Origin: Sediminibacillus halophilus | GTDB lineage: Bacteria; Bacillota; Bacilli; Bacillales; Amphibacillaceae | Assembly (NCBI RefSeq): GCF_900103695.1 | Contig: NZ_FNHF01000002.1 | Coordinates: 1 to 64,000, forward strand | Length of the DNA stretch: 64,000 nt | Direction of reading: 5' to 3' | Shown: piece by piece, positions 16,462 to 25,378 of the stretch | Layout of the letters: the number at the start of each line of letters is the position of its first letter | How positions within the stretch are numbered: position 1 is the first letter of the stretch | The notes under the pieces: generated by a model | The model's database searches: none | What the model saw: the letters and a program-made list of their open reading frames with translations, nothing else | Told to the model about the DNA's origin: nothing | Position numbers and translations under genes: made by a program

Positions 16462-18042
16462 GTGAACCCAACAAATGAAAGCGCTTCTAAAATGGACAAA
16501 ACAATCCTGCAGAACTGCCAAGTCAATCTTTCAACAGAAGCATTGGTGGAAATCATCGAGAAACGCGGCGAAGGAACCATTACTGCCAATGGGGCAGTCA
16601 GTGTCACTACCGGAAAATATACCGGGCGCTCCCCGAAAGACAAGTTCATTGTAAACGAAGGGGAAGCAGCTGAACAAGTTGACTGGGGTTCTATCAACAA
16701 GCCGATGGATAAAAATAGCTTTATCGCCTTGTATGAACGCGTCCTCGAGCACCTTCGCGCTCAGGACACGCTATTCCGCTTTACCGGCTGGGCAGGAGCT
16801 GATACAGACTACAGGCTTCCGATTGAAGTCATCACCGAATTCGCCTGGCATAATTTGTTTGCCCGACAGCTTTTTATTCGGGAAGATAATGAAACTGCCG
16901 GTAAACATAATGCGTTCACTGTCATTTCCGCTCCCACCTTTAAAGCAAATCCCAAAAGGGATAACACAAATTCAGAGGCTTTTATTATTATTTCTTTTGA
17001 AGAAAGAATCATTCTGATTGGCGGTACCGAATATGCGGGAGAAATTAAAAAAGCAGTTTTCTCCGTTATGAATTACTTATTACCACAACAAGAAGTGCTC
17101 CCTATGCATTGTTCCGCCAATACCGGTGCTTCAGGAGATACCGCCCTGTTTTTCGGATTATCTGGTACAGGAAAAACGACGTTGTCAGCAAATCCTGATC
17201 GCCGTCTGATCGGGGATGACGAACATGGGTGGTCACCTAATGGCATTTTCAACATCGAAGGGGGATGTTATGCCAAGTGTGTCGGACTAAGCGAGGAGAA
17301 AGAACCTCAGATATACCATGCAATCAAACATGGAGCCGTTCTGGAGAACGTTTTTTGTCATAACGGAATGCCCGATTACTCCAATACGGAACGAACAGAA
17401 AACACAAGGGCTGCTTACCCGCTGGCCCATATTGACAATAGTATTTTTCCAAGCAAGGGACCACATCCCAAATCGATTATATTCCTGACTGCTGACGCAT
17501 TTGGTGTACTACCGCCAATCAGCAAATTGACAAAGGAACAAGCGATGTATCATTTTCTAAGCGGTTATACCAGTAAACTGGCTGGTACGGAGCGGGGGAT
17601 CACTGCACCGGAAGCGACTTTTTCCGCCTGCTTCGGTTCACCATTCCTGCCGCTTGCCCCGGCGGTATATGCCGATATGCTCGGCGAGAAGATAGATCAA
17701 TATGATGCAGACGTTTACCTAATCAATACCGGCTGGATAAAGGGACCTTTCGGCATCGGGGAAAGAATTCCGCTTGTTTATACAAGAGCGATGGTGAATA
17801 CAGTGCTTGAGCAGAGTTTAGAGGGAGTAGACACGGTACCAGATGATTATTTTGGTCTTCATATTCCGGAATCCATTCCTGGTGTGCCAAGCCAATTGCT
17901 GAAGCCCTGGGAATCCTGGGAATCATATTCCTCTTATCAAGTAAAAGCAGCACAACTTGCGGCTAAGTTCCATGAAAATTTCCGTACTTTTACAAAAGTA
18001 AGCGAGAAAATCAAAAATGCCGGCCCTGTGTACCAGGGATAA
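16462..18042 (+). CDS. pckA: Phosphoenolpyruvate carboxykinase (ATP)
   Basis: PckA converts oxaloacetate and ATP to PEP, CO2 and ADP, the first step of gluconeogenesis. It is 526 residues long (B. subtilis 527). The kinase-1a P-loop [11 protein letters not shown] begins at residue 232, and the metal-binding kinase-2 motif LIGDDEHGW follows. Translation starts with GTG after AAGGAAGTGAGCA. Two CcpN-type boxes cover the promoter, consistent with repression during growth on sugars. A strong terminator follows, so it is monocistronic. Confidence 0.97.
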   Translation: MNPTNESASKMDKTILQNCQVNLSTEALVEIIEKRGEGTITANGAVSVTTGKYTGRSPKDKFIVNEGEAAEQVDWGSINKPMDKNSFIALYERVLEHLRAQDTLFRFTGWAGADTDYRLPIEVITEFAWHNLFARQLFIREDNETAGKHNAFTVISAPTFKANPKRDNTNSEAFIIISFEERIILIGGTEYAGEIKKAVFSVMNYLLPQQEVLPMHCSANTGASGDTALFFGLSGTGKTTLSANPDRRLIGDDEHGWSPNGIFNIEGGCYAKCVGLSEEKEPQIYHAIKHGAVLENVFCHNGMPDYSNTERTENTRAAYPLAHIDNSIFPSKGPHPKSIIFLTADAFGVLPPISKLTKEQAMYHFLSGYTSKLAGTERGITAPEATFSACFGSPFLPLAPAVYADMLGEKIDQYDADVYLINTGWIKGPFGIGERIPLVYTRAMVNTVLEQSLEGVDTVPDDYFGLHIPESIPGVPSQLLKPWESWESYSSYQVKAAQLAAKFHENFRTFTKVSEKIKNAGPVYQG

Positions 18043-18086
18043 ATAGTAGTTGTGTCTCCAAGAGTAAGCGCTCGAGCGTTACATTC

Positions 18087-18127
18087 AAATCCTGTAGAGA
18101 ATCTTTTTGTTTCTCTACAGGATTTTT
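18087..18127 (+). terminator. pckA terminator
   Basis: AAATCCTGTAGAGAA, loop, TTCTCTACAGGATTTTT: a long perfect stem with a T run. Confidence 0.88.
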
Positions 18128-18267
18128 CTATCCTCTTCCCATTAAGTCTTCCACACTTCCACAAAGATGATTGCTTCGTTAGATCATGTGTTAGATCGGT
18201 TGATTTGTTTTTCGTTTTGATAACAGGCATTTTGCCTGGGTATTTTTGCTTCCACTTAACTAGGCAT

Positions 18268-18296
18268 TTCACACACTTTGGGCTTGCGCATACAAT
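18268..18296 (+). promoter_or_regulatory. ytlACD promoter
   Basis: TTCACA (18268-18273), 17 bases, TACAAT (18291-18296). No TPP riboswitch core is visible in the leader. Confidence 0.65.
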
Positions 18297-18334
18297 AATC
18301 CAACCGAATATATTTTTACGAAAGGTTGACCGAC

Positions 18335-19327
18335 ATGAAAAGAAACCAATGGCTTAGCTTATTTACACTTGTATGTGTTCTTGCATTAACAGCATGTAGT
18401 TCGGAGGGAGGAAAAACATCGGTAAAAATCGCCGAGGTTACCCGTAGTATTTTTTATGCTCCTCAATATGTCGCATTGGAACAAGGATATTTTGCAGATG
18501 AAGGACTGGAAGTCGAGCTGCAGACGACCTGGGGAGGAGATAAAACCATGACAGCGTTGTTATCAGACGATGCAGATGTGGCATTAGTCGGATCCGAAAC
18601 ATCAATTTACGTAGCTGCGCGCGGTGCCAACGATCCGGTTATCAACTTTGCCCAATTGACCCAGACTGACGGCACCTTCCTGGTAGCAAAACAGCCAAAT
18701 GATAACTTCAAATGGGAAGACCTAATTGGTAGTGATTTTCTTGGACAACGAAAAGGCGGGATGCCGCAAATGGTCGGTGAGTATGTATTGAAACAGCATG
18801 GAATCGATCCGCATGAAGATTTGAACTTAATCCAGAATATTGACTTTGCCAATATTCCGGGAGCATTTACTTCTGGTACCGGAGAGTACGTCCAGTTGTT
18901 CGAGCCGCAGGCAAGTAAATTTGAGGCAGAAGGAAATGGTTATATCGTTGCTTCCTTCGGCGAAGAGTCCGGCCATGTCCCATATACTGTGTTTATGGCG
19001 AAACAAAGCTTTCTCAAAGACAATGAAGATACAGCGAAAAGATTCACAAGTGCCATTTACAAAGCGCAAACATATATACAGGAACAGCCACCCGAAAAAA
19101 TAGCTGAAATCGTCGCACCATATTTTGAAGATGTAGATAAAGAGCTTCTCAGTTCCTCCATCGAACGTTATAAAAGTCAAGGATCGTTTGCAGAAAATCC
19201 GATTTTGGATGAGGAAGAATGGAAAAATCTTAAAGCAATCATGGAGGAAGCCGGGGAACTGCCGGAGGATATTCCATATGAGGAGCTTGTAAACACTACC
19301 ATAGCCGAAGATGTGATGGCTGAATAG
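18335..19327 (+). CDS. ytlA: ABC transporter substrate-binding lipoprotein (YtlA-like, NMT1/SsuA type)
   Basis: This 330-residue lipoprotein has the lipobox LTAC with Cys21. The mature part resembles the NMT1/THI5/SsuA-type binding proteins (an early IFYAPQYVALEQGYF motif), a fold that binds thiamine precursors, sulfonates or nitrate. The ligand here cannot be read from sequence. The ATG at 18335 has AAAGG nine bases upstream; a TTG three codons earlier is less likely. It is the first gene of a three-gene ABC operon with ATPase and permease, matching the B. subtilis ytlA-ytlC-ytlD order beside pckA. Confidence 0.87.
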   Translation: MKRNQWLSLFTLVCVLALTACSSEGGKTSVKIAEVTRSIFYAPQYVALEQGYFADEGLEVELQTTWGGDKTMTALLSDDADVALVGSETSIYVAARGANDPVINFAQLTQTDGTFLVAKQPNDNFKWEDLIGSDFLGQRKGGMPQMVGEYVLKQHGIDPHEDLNLIQNIDFANIPGAFTSGTGEYVQLFEPQASKFEAEGNGYIVASFGEESGHVPYTVFMAKQSFLKDNEDTAKRFTSAIYKAQTYIQEQPPEKIAEIVAPYFEDVDKELLSSSIERYKSQGSFAENPILDEEEWKNLKAIMEEAGELPEDIPYEELVNTTIAEDVMAE

Positions 19328-19339
19328 GAGGAGATAACA

Positions 19340-20119
19340 ATGTCTTTCTTGACTCTCAATCACATTTCTCATCAGTATTTCACAGAAAAAAGCTACACAA
19401 AGGCATTGGATAATATATCCATGACGGTGGAAGAAGGTTCGTTTATCTCCATCTTGGGCCCGAGTGGCTGTGGTAAGACGACATTGCTTTCTATCATTTC
19501 CGGACTGATCAAGCCAACCCGGGGAGAAGTGACACTGGCAGGTGTGAAAGCAGAAGATGCGGAAGCAGAGATTGGCTATATGCTGCAGCAGGATTATTTA
19601 TTTCCTTGGAAAACGATACTCGATAATGTCCTGGTCGGACCGAAAGTCCAGCGAAAACAGACGGCAGAAGTACAAGAAGAAGGAATAAATTTTTTAAAGG
19701 AAATTGGTTTGGGAAATGTCATCAATGCCTATCCTGCCGAACTTTCCGGCGGTATGCGGCAGCGTGCAGCATTGATCCGGACGCTTATCACTGATCCGAA
19801 GCTGTTATTGCTGGATGAACCTTTTTCTGCTCTCGACTATCAAACCAAGCTGAAGCTGGAAGATTTAGTCTCCCATCTATTAAAGGAATACCATAAAACC
19901 TCTATCCTCGTTACCCACGACATTGGCGAAGCAATTGCAATGAGTGATCAAATCTATTTGATGAAAGCCAATCCAGGAGAAATAGCGGAGATCTTTGAAG
20001 TGCCGATAGAACTAAGGGACCTGCCTCCTTTTCAGGCAAGGAAACATTTAAAATATCAATTGTTATTCGATCGTATATGGGAGGAGTTGAATTCCCTTGA
20101 AAACAAACACCAAGTCTGA
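19340..20119 (+). CDS. ytlC: ABC transporter ATP-binding protein (YtlC-like)
   Basis: This 259-residue ATPase has Walker [10 protein letters not shown] (about residues 40-48), the signature LSGGMRQR, Walker [13 protein letters not shown] and an H-loop TH. It belongs to the SsuB/TauB-type nitrate/sulfonate/thiamine-precursor group. It starts 12 bases after the binding protein with an AGGAGG site and overlaps the permease gene by 23 bases, indicating one operon and a dedicated importer. Confidence 0.93.
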   Translation: MSFLTLNHISHQYFTEKSYTKALDNISMTVEEGSFISILGPSGCGKTTLLSIISGLIKPTRGEVTLAGVKAEDAEAEIGYMLQQDYLFPWKTILDNVLVGPKVQRKQTAEVQEEGINFLKEIGLGNVINAYPAELSGGMRQRAALIRTLITDPKLLLLDEPFSALDYQTKLKLEDLVSHLLKEYHKTSILVTHDIGEAIAMSDQIYLMKANPGEIAEIFEVPIELRDLPPFQARKHLKYQLLFDRIWEELNSLENKHQV

Positions 20120-20912
20120 CGATCAACTCTTTGAACAATACCGAAAACACCGGAAATCCGAGCGGAAAAGTGTTATGTTTTGGCAGTTCATTATTTTCGT
20201 TGTATTCTTTGCCTTTTGGGAGTTGGCGAGCAGACAGGAATGGATTGATCCGTTGATCTTCAGTTCGCCTTCTCAAGTCGGGTTGCTGTTCACAGAAAAA
20301 CTGCTGGATGGGTCTCTCTGGTTTCATCTCCAAGTGACGCTTATTGAAACGATTATCGGCTTTGCGCTCGGTACAATATTTGGAATTATTCTTGCTGCCA
20401 TCCTTTGGTGGTCCGAAAAACTTTCCAAGATATTAGATCCTTACTTAGTCGTATTAAATGCCATGCCAAAGGTTGCTTTAGGGCCGATTATCATTGTCGC
20501 CCTCGGCCCAGGCTATTTTTCGATCATAGCAATGGGAGCGATCATATGTGTGATCATTACAACTTTAGTGGTCTATTCTGCCTTCCGGGAAGTGGATGAA
20601 AACTATGTAAAGGTTTTGAAAAGCTTCGGGGCAAATAGGAGACAATGCTTCACAGCAGCCATCCTTCCTGCTTCTTTTCCGGCAATGATTTCTACGTTGA
20701 AAGTGAATGTTGGCCTTTCCTGGGTCGGAGTTATTGTAGGAGAATTCCTTGTTTCTGCCAAAGGGCTTGGATATTTGATTGTTTATGGCTTCCAGGTCTT
20801 CGATTTTACACTTGTTCTTTACAGCCTACTGGTTATTGCAATTCTGGCCGCGATTATGTACCAACTCGTTGAAAAACTAGAGAAATGGCTGATAAAAAAT
20901 ACAGAACAATAA
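20097..20912 (+). CDS. ytlD: ABC transporter permease (YtlD-like)
   Basis: This 271-residue inner-membrane permease has about six membrane segments and the ABC-coupling EAA-type loop around [18 protein letters not shown]. It starts with TTG inside the end of the ATPase gene, with GGGAGGAG about 10 bases upstream. It forms the channel for the YtlA/YtlC importer. A bidirectional hairpin follows before the convergent rppH. Confidence 0.92.
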   Translation: MKTNTKSDDQLFEQYRKHRKSERKSVMFWQFIIFVVFFAFWELASRQEWIDPLIFSSPSQVGLLFTEKLLDGSLWFHLQVTLIETIIGFALGTIFGIILAAILWWSEKLSKILDPYLVVLNAMPKVALGPIIIVALGPGYFSIIAMGAIICVIITTLVVYSAFREVDENYVKVLKSFGANRRQCFTAAILPASFPAMISTLKVNVGLSWVGVIVGEFLVSAKGLGYLIVYGFQVFDFTLVLYSLLVIAILAAIMYQLVEKLEKWLIKNTEQ

Positions 20913-20966
20913 TTATTTCCCAACGCAAGTATTGTTGCCAAAGAACATACTGCGGCAAACGGATGA

Positions 20967-20994
20967 AAAGGCTGGCCACAATGGCCAGCCTTTT
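20967..20994. terminator. Bidirectional terminator between ytlD and rppH
   Basis: AAAAGGCTGGCCA, a short loop, TGGCCAGCCTTTT: a strong stem with A and T tails serving both convergent units. Confidence 0.85.
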
Positions 20995-21055
20995 ATCATG
21001 TTAGAAATGTTGAATTAGTTTTTCGACAACCGGAAAATCATTTTAAATCAACCGG

Positions 21056-21532
21056 TCAATGAAACTGAGCCAGCAAATATACACGCTTCAAACTTAGCGG
21101 AAGAACCTGGTCCTTCATCATAAAACTATAATCCGGATTGATTTTCATATGCTTTGGAAATTCATCAAGCCATACAGGACCTTCGGTTTCATAGTAAGTG
21201 GTTTGTTTGATTACTTGTTCGATTGTAGCAAAATAAACATTTTTTATAATTGTTCCGCCTTTTCCGGCCACGTGGTACTGACCGACATAGACCAAATCTT
21301 TGACAATTCCCCCGGTTTCCTCATGTACTTCCCGGACAGCCGCCTCTTCAGCTGTTTCTCCCTCTTCCACTTTTCCCCCCGGAAATTCAATCCCCCGTTC
21401 TTTATGCCTGGTCAACAGCCAACGGTTGTCCGACCGGCAAATCACCCAAACATGCTTTGGATTTTTGGAAAAAGGATGGTCATCGAATGAAAGCTTTACT
21501 TCGTTATTGTAGTAATCGGTGAATGTAATCAT
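21056..21532 (-). CDS. rppH: Nudix hydrolase, RNA pyrophosphohydrolase RppH (YtkD) type
   Basis: This 158-residue protein has a complete Nudix box (GGKVEEGETAEEAAVREV followed by HEETGG). The length and early sequence match B. subtilis YtkD, reported both as an 8-oxo-dGTPase and as the RNA 5'-pyrophosphohydrolase RppH that starts 5' decay of some mRNAs. The ribosome binding site is poor: the best purine run is about 14 bases before the ATG. It lies 32 bases downstream of a secreted-protein gene and may depend on it for transcription or translation. Confidence 0.85.
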   Translation of the reverse strand: MITFTDYYNNEVKLSFDDHPFSKNPKHVWVICRSDNRWLLTRHKERGIEFPGGKVEEGETAEEAAVREVHEETGGIVKDLVYVGQYHVAGKGGTIIKNVYFATIEQVIKQTTYYETEGPVWLDEFPKHMKINPDYSFMMKDQVLPLSLKRVYLLAQFH

Positions 21533-21564
21533 TATTGGTTCAACTGCCTTTTAGAACTTGAATG

Positions 21565-22110
21565 TCAAGAATGCTTCGTATCAGTGATCTTCCAGCTGTC
21601 GTCAAAAGTTAATTCAAGCTCTAACGTATAGCTCCCGTGCAAATCAGTCTGGTTGTCCTGAACGACTTTAACTGTTCCATCTCCTGATTCTATCATCTCA
21701 TATTCAGCCCCACTTTGAAACCATGGCGGTGTTTCGGCCGGTAAAAGATATAATCCATCCTCTTTTTCCTCATAATAATAATCAATATATTTTTTTGCGA
21801 CACTTGGTTTGGCTATCTTGGTAAATGTGTCTGTTAATTCATTGATGGAGCTGTATGCCATCACCCGGTAGTTTTCATCGGTCTCTTGTACAAGCAAATC
21901 CATAAATTTCTCCGTTAGGGAAACAAGTTGTGCGTGAGAAAGCCTGCTTGCCGCTTCATTCGTGTCAGAAGTCACATTTTCCTGACTGACTTGTTCAGAG
22001 TTATCCGCTGTAGCAATCTCTCCATGCCCAGTCTGCCCGGATAAAATAAGTACTGGTATAATCAAAATAAGTACACACATCGCCAGGAGTGCAACTGCTT
22101 TGTTTTTCAT
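21565..22110 (-). CDS. Secreted or membrane-anchored protein, unknown function
   Basis: This 181-residue protein is not recognised. It has an N-terminal hydrophobic segment (about residues 5-25) acting as signal peptide or anchor, a Ser/Asn/Glu-rich linker, and a folded C-terminal domain ending in a strand-rich stretch. A strong GGGGGGAGG site precedes the ATG. It is probably co-transcribed with rppH 32 bases downstream. The overall architecture suggests an extracytoplasmic domain of the NTF2-like kind, but this is only a guess. Confidence 0.7.
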   Translation of the reverse strand: MKNKAVALLAMCVLILIIPVLILSGQTGHGEIATADNSEQVSQENVTSDTNEAASRLSHAQLVSLTEKFMDLLVQETDENYRVMAYSSINELTDTFTKIAKPSVAKKYIDYYYEEKEDGLYLLPAETPPWFQSGAEYEMIESGDGTVKVVQDNQTDLHGSYTLELELTFDDSWKITDTKHS

Positions 22111-22545
22111 GTGGTCCTCCCCCCCTTTATGTTCAACATGCTCGATAGTGTTTTATACCTTTATTCCCCTTTTTTTAAACCATTACAGAAATTGAATTTT
22201 AGTTGAAACCTTTTGTTTCTCCTAAACGTATGGTAAGTGAACCGATTTAATCACCTGTTGCACACTGTTTTACGTGGAACGGGCCATTATTTTTAAAGAC
22301 TGTTTTCTAAAGGTTGTTTGTTTTAGGTTCAAGTTATAAACTGTAAACTAACTTAGCAGGAAGTTCATTTACCTGTTTCAAAAGAGAGTTAATCAACGCT
22401 TCGATAACACATTCGCTTTCTGCAGGGCTGGACTACACCTTTCCAGCCAAGGACAAAAGAGAGCCTCATGCGCAGTTTATACCCACTGTAAGGACTATTT
22501 AGCCAACAACCGATACGAAAAGAGTCTCAAAGAGGAGAGATATTT
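22111..22545. other. 435-base intergenic region
   Basis: It lies between divergent genes and contains no supportable open frame. A GGCTGG/CCAGCC hairpin (22426-22447, no T run) is present. The sequence TTCGCTTTCTGCAGGG near 22412 weakly recalls the inverted right-end module of the dispersed repeat. Confidence 0.4.
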
Positions 22546-23337
22546 TTGAAAAAAACCTTTTTTCCTATGTGCAGCTTGCTTTTCTTAGTACTTTTAATGA
22601 CTGCCTGTAGTGCGGATGAAAAAGCAGAACTCGAAGATATTTACCAGCAGACACTCGCAGCTTCCGAAGAGTTGGAAAATTTTGAAATGGAAGCAAAAGT
22701 TAATCAGCAAATGGAAGGTGGAGGAATAGAAATACCACCGATTTCGACCACTATTAACGCTAAAATCCAGTTAGAACCGCTTGCATTTTACCAAACCATG
22801 GATGTAATCGGTCAGGAAGTGGAAATGTACTATACCGAAGAAGGAATGTTTTTCAAAGACCCACAACAAGGGCAATGGATGAAAGGACCGAAAGAGCTGA
22901 TGGATCAATTGAACTTGGCGACAGTTCAGCAACAACAAAACCCATCCGGTCAATTAAAACAATTGGAAAAGTATGCAGAGGATTTCAGCATAGAGGAGAC
23001 AGACAACCGTTACATCCTCTCATTAAGCGCATCTGGAGAAGGATTTGATCAGCTGCTGAAAGAGCAATTGAACAGCCTGCCGGAAGGTGAGATTACAGCG
23101 GAAGTATTCGATAACATGAAAATTAACAAACTGGATTACACCATTACAGTCAGCAAGGATACGTATTATCCGGAAGCGATGACGGTGGATATGGACCTCG
23201 ATATAGAAGAGAACGGAACAACAACCAATCTCTCTCAGAAAATGGAATCCACCTACCGTAATTTTAATGAATTGGATAAGATTGAAATTCCTAAGGAGGT
23301 AACCGACACCGCGGTCGAAATGGAAAATCCCATGTAA
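22546..23337 (+). CDS. Lipoprotein, LolA/LppX-like or DUF6612-type
   Basis: This 263-residue protein has a lipobox MTAC with Cys21, so it is anchored on the outer face of the membrane. The mature region is rich in alternating beta strands and acidic residues, with no cysteine beyond the lipobox; its pattern (QMEGGG, FKDPQQGQWMKGP) recalls DUF6612 lipoproteins. The function is unknown. Translation begins with TTG and an AGAGGAGAG site. A strong terminator follows, so it is monocistronic. Confidence 0.75.
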   Translation: MKKTFFPMCSLLFLVLLMTACSADEKAELEDIYQQTLAASEELENFEMEAKVNQQMEGGGIEIPPISTTINAKIQLEPLAFYQTMDVIGQEVEMYYTEEGMFFKDPQQGQWMKGPKELMDQLNLATVQQQQNPSGQLKQLEKYAEDFSIEETDNRYILSLSASGEGFDQLLKEQLNSLPEGEITAEVFDNMKINKLDYTITVSKDTYYPEAMTVDMDLDIEENGTTTNLSQKMESTYRNFNELDKIEIPKEVTDTAVEMENPM

Positions 23338-23344
23338 GCTGTTA

Positions 23345-23378
23345 GACCTTGCCCCGCCAACGGGCAAGGTCTTATTTT
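23345..23378 (+). terminator. Terminator of the lipoprotein gene
   Basis: GACCTTGCCC, 7-base loop, GGGCAAGGTC, TTATTTTT directly after the stop codon. Confidence 0.85.
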
Positions 23379-23521
23379 TCGGATTATCAAATCGATGAAA
23401 GCAAGGGTTCCCGCATGAAAAGATAACCCCCCACTTCGACACGGTGGAACTGAATCGGTGCGTTTGAACTGCGTATCCATGGACGCTCAGGCCATTTCTA
23501 CACGCTTATATGCACAAAAAT

Positions 23522-23830
23522 CTATTCAGGAAGGATGTGCATGCTATTGATATGGCTTTTTGTTTTTTCATCGCCTAAATCATGAAGCATTTGAAAAGCT
23601 GACACAATACCTGTGTCATACCGGTCATTGGCCGAATCTTTATGGTAAGGTATTGGCAAATGGGTGCGAAAAAAGGCAGTAATATCGGAATTGTACATCT
23701 CATCGAAAATTTCTCTTAACTGGAAAACTTCTTCATCCGTGGCGATAATCGTGAAATCATTGTTATTCCCTGACTGTACCTGCGAAATTTCCAAAGTACC
23801 TATGTTGACAAAGTATCTTTTCTTTTCCAT
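23522..23830 (-). CDS. Small conserved-looking cytoplasmic protein, unknown function
   Basis: This 102-residue protein has no signal peptide, membrane segment or cysteine pair. Predicted strands occupy residues 4-32 and helices the middle. A very good GGAGGGTGAAAG site precedes the ATG, supporting real translation. It is divergent from the 75-residue gene at 23941. I do not recognise its family and assign no function. Confidence 0.65.
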   Translation of the reverse strand: MEKKRYFVNIGTLEISQVQSGNNNDFTIIATDEEVFQLREIFDEMYNSDITAFFRTHLPIPYHKDSANDRYDTGIVSAFQMLHDLGDEKTKSHINSMHILPE

Positions 23831-23940
23831 CTTTCACCCTCCTACCCTTTAATTTTCGCTATTTGCAGGAATTTATGAACAACTTTTTCATCTTTCTGCA
23901 TAAGGTAAGTTACAAACAAGCTTAGAAAGGAAAGGTTCAC

Positions 23941-24168
23941 ATGAAATTCGCAGACAACCTTTTTGAATTATATTTACGACACTTCGAGGAAAAGGAATTT
24001 TTAGAAGTATTTATACACTCTGTCTTGGAACAAATGGATCACGATGATCTACTGGAAGTTTTTGAAGGCTGTCCCAAAGATGAATTGGATGAAATCTTAG
24101 GCAGTTATTTAAACAGCAAACTGGAAACAAAAATAACCTCAGTACCCGACGAGACAAATTTTTCATAA
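23941..24168 (+). CDS. Small acidic protein, unknown function
   Basis: This 75-residue helical protein is rich in Glu, Asp, Leu and Phe, with one Cys and no signal peptide. The AGAAAGGAAAGG site 5-6 bases before the ATG supports translation. It resembles short hypothetical proteins of Bacillus (possibly DUF6154), but I cannot be sure. It ends just before the terminator of the convergent siderophore ATPase gene. Confidence 0.65.
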   Translation: MKFADNLFELYLRHFEEKEFLEVFIHSVLEQMDHDDLLEVFEGCPKDELDEILGSYLNSKLETKITSVPDETNFS

Positions 24169-24194
24169 AAAAAACCCACTGATAAAATCAGTGA
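24165..24194 (-). terminator. Terminator of the siderophore ATPase gene
   Basis: The minus strand has CACTGAT-TTT-ATCAGTG followed by GGTTTTTTTT. Confidence 0.8.
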
Positions 24195-24203
24195 GCCAGT
24201 CAT

Positions 24204-25049
24204 TTATACAAGCGATTCTGCTTTACGGGCCTGTCTTGCTTCTTCCACAGCACTTTTAATCAAACAGCGGCCTCTTCCATGCGGAATGCACATAGGCGTT
24301 CCGAACATCGGATCATAGGTCACATCACACTTCATATTGAACACGTCATGTACCATGTTGCAGCTGATGATTTCTTCAGGTCTCCCCTGCGCATACACTT
24401 GTTTATCTTTGATAGCGACAATATGATGTGCGTAACGGCAAGCCAAGTTCAAATCATGCAATACCATTACGACAGTGCGTCCATCCCGCTCATTCAATTC
24501 AAACAATAAATCAAGAATCTCGATTTGATGAGTCATATCCAAATAAGTAGTTGGTTCATCCAATAATATGGTATCTGTCTTTTGGGCTAGCGTCATGGCA
24601 ATCCAAGCTCTTTGCCTTTGACCGCCGGATAAAGAGTCGACAGATCGATCCTGCAGTTCTTTCATGTTGGTCGCCTGTAACGCTTCCTCAACAGCCTGGT
24701 CATCATCTTTTGACCATTTCTTAAACATACCCTTGTATGGATGTCTTCCTTGCTTTACCAGGTCCAGAACCGACAAGCCTTCCGGACTGACAGGGCTTTG
24801 CGGTAAGATTGCCAGCTTTCTGGCAACCTCTTTTGTCGGCATCTTGGCAATTTCCTCGCCATGAAGAATAACGCCGCCTTCTTTCGGCTTCAACAACCTT
24901 GCCATCGAGCGCAATAGTGTCGATTTTCCGCAGCCATTTCCACCAATAAAGACTGTAATTTCCCCTTTAGGAATGGTTATATTTAAATCATCAATGATTA
25001 TTTCCTCTCCGTATCCGAGAGTCAAATCCTTTGCTGTCAATGTTTCCAT
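24204..25049 (-). CDS. yusV: Iron-siderophore ABC transporter ATP-binding protein (YusV-like)
   Basis: This 281-residue FecE/FhuC-type ATPase has Walker A GGNGCGKST (about residues 36-44), the signature LSGGQRQR, Walker B ILLDEPTTYLD and the H-loop LHD. The C-terminal CIPHGRGRC resembles YusV, the ATPase shared by several siderophore uptake systems in B. subtilis. No binding protein or permease is adjacent, so it probably serves systems encoded elsewhere. The start is inferred from the conserved N-terminus and lies near GGGAGAG. A Fur box overlaps its promoter region, so iron should repress it. Confidence 0.88.
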   Translation of the reverse strand: METLTAKDLTLGYGEEIIIDDLNITIPKGEITVFIGGNGCGKSTLLRSMARLLKPKEGGVILHGEEIAKMPTKEVARKLAILPQSPVSPEGLSVLDLVKQGRHPYKGMFKKWSKDDDQAVEEALQATNMKELQDRSVDSLSGGQRQRAWIAMTLAQKTDTILLDEPTTYLDMTHQIEILDLLFELNERDGRTVVMVLHDLNLACRYAHHIVAIKDKQVYAQGRPEEIISCNMVHDVFNMKCDVTYDPMFGTPMCIPHGRGRCLIKSAVEEARQARKAESLV

Positions 25050-25133
25050 TTCGCAATCTCTCCCTTACGAGCGATGGCTTAAAAGCTATTCAAACGAAAA
25101 TAGGCGTTCCCTAATCGTTTTTACTCTATTACC

Positions 25134-25162
25134 AGTTTATTTGCTTTAGGGGCCGGCGTCAA
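25134..25162 (-). promoter_or_regulatory. yusV-like gene promoter
   Basis: The minus strand has TTGACG (25162-25157), 17 bases, TAAACT (25139-25134). Confidence 0.55.
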
Positions 25163-25168
25163 TGATTT

Positions 25169-25183
25169 TGATAATTGTTCTCA
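25169..25183. promoter_or_regulatory. Fur box
   Basis: TGATAATTGTTCTCA matches the 7-1-7 Fur consensus TGATAATnATTATCA at 12 of 14 positions and lies just upstream of the -35 of the siderophore ATPase gene. The rest of the gap 25050-25378 holds the promoter and the ktr terminator. Confidence 0.75.
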
Positions 25184-25311
25184 TTTATTTTTGTGCCAAT
25201 ACCTCAAACAAGAAGATGTAGAAGGTGTTTTTGGATTCTTTTATTAAGGCATAATGTTTAAAATCTATTCCATAAAGATAATTAAATACTTTCGGACGGG
25301 CAAGCCTTCAA

Positions 25312-25342
25312 TAAAGACCAAACCGCCATGCGATTTGGTCCA
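25312..25342 (-). terminator. Terminator of the potassium transporter gene
   Basis: The minus strand has GACCAAATCGC, a 3-base loop, GCGGTTTGGTC, then TTTATT. Confidence 0.7.
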
Positions 25343-25378
25343 GTTATTGTCCTGCTCTTTTTCTTTCTCCAACCTCAC

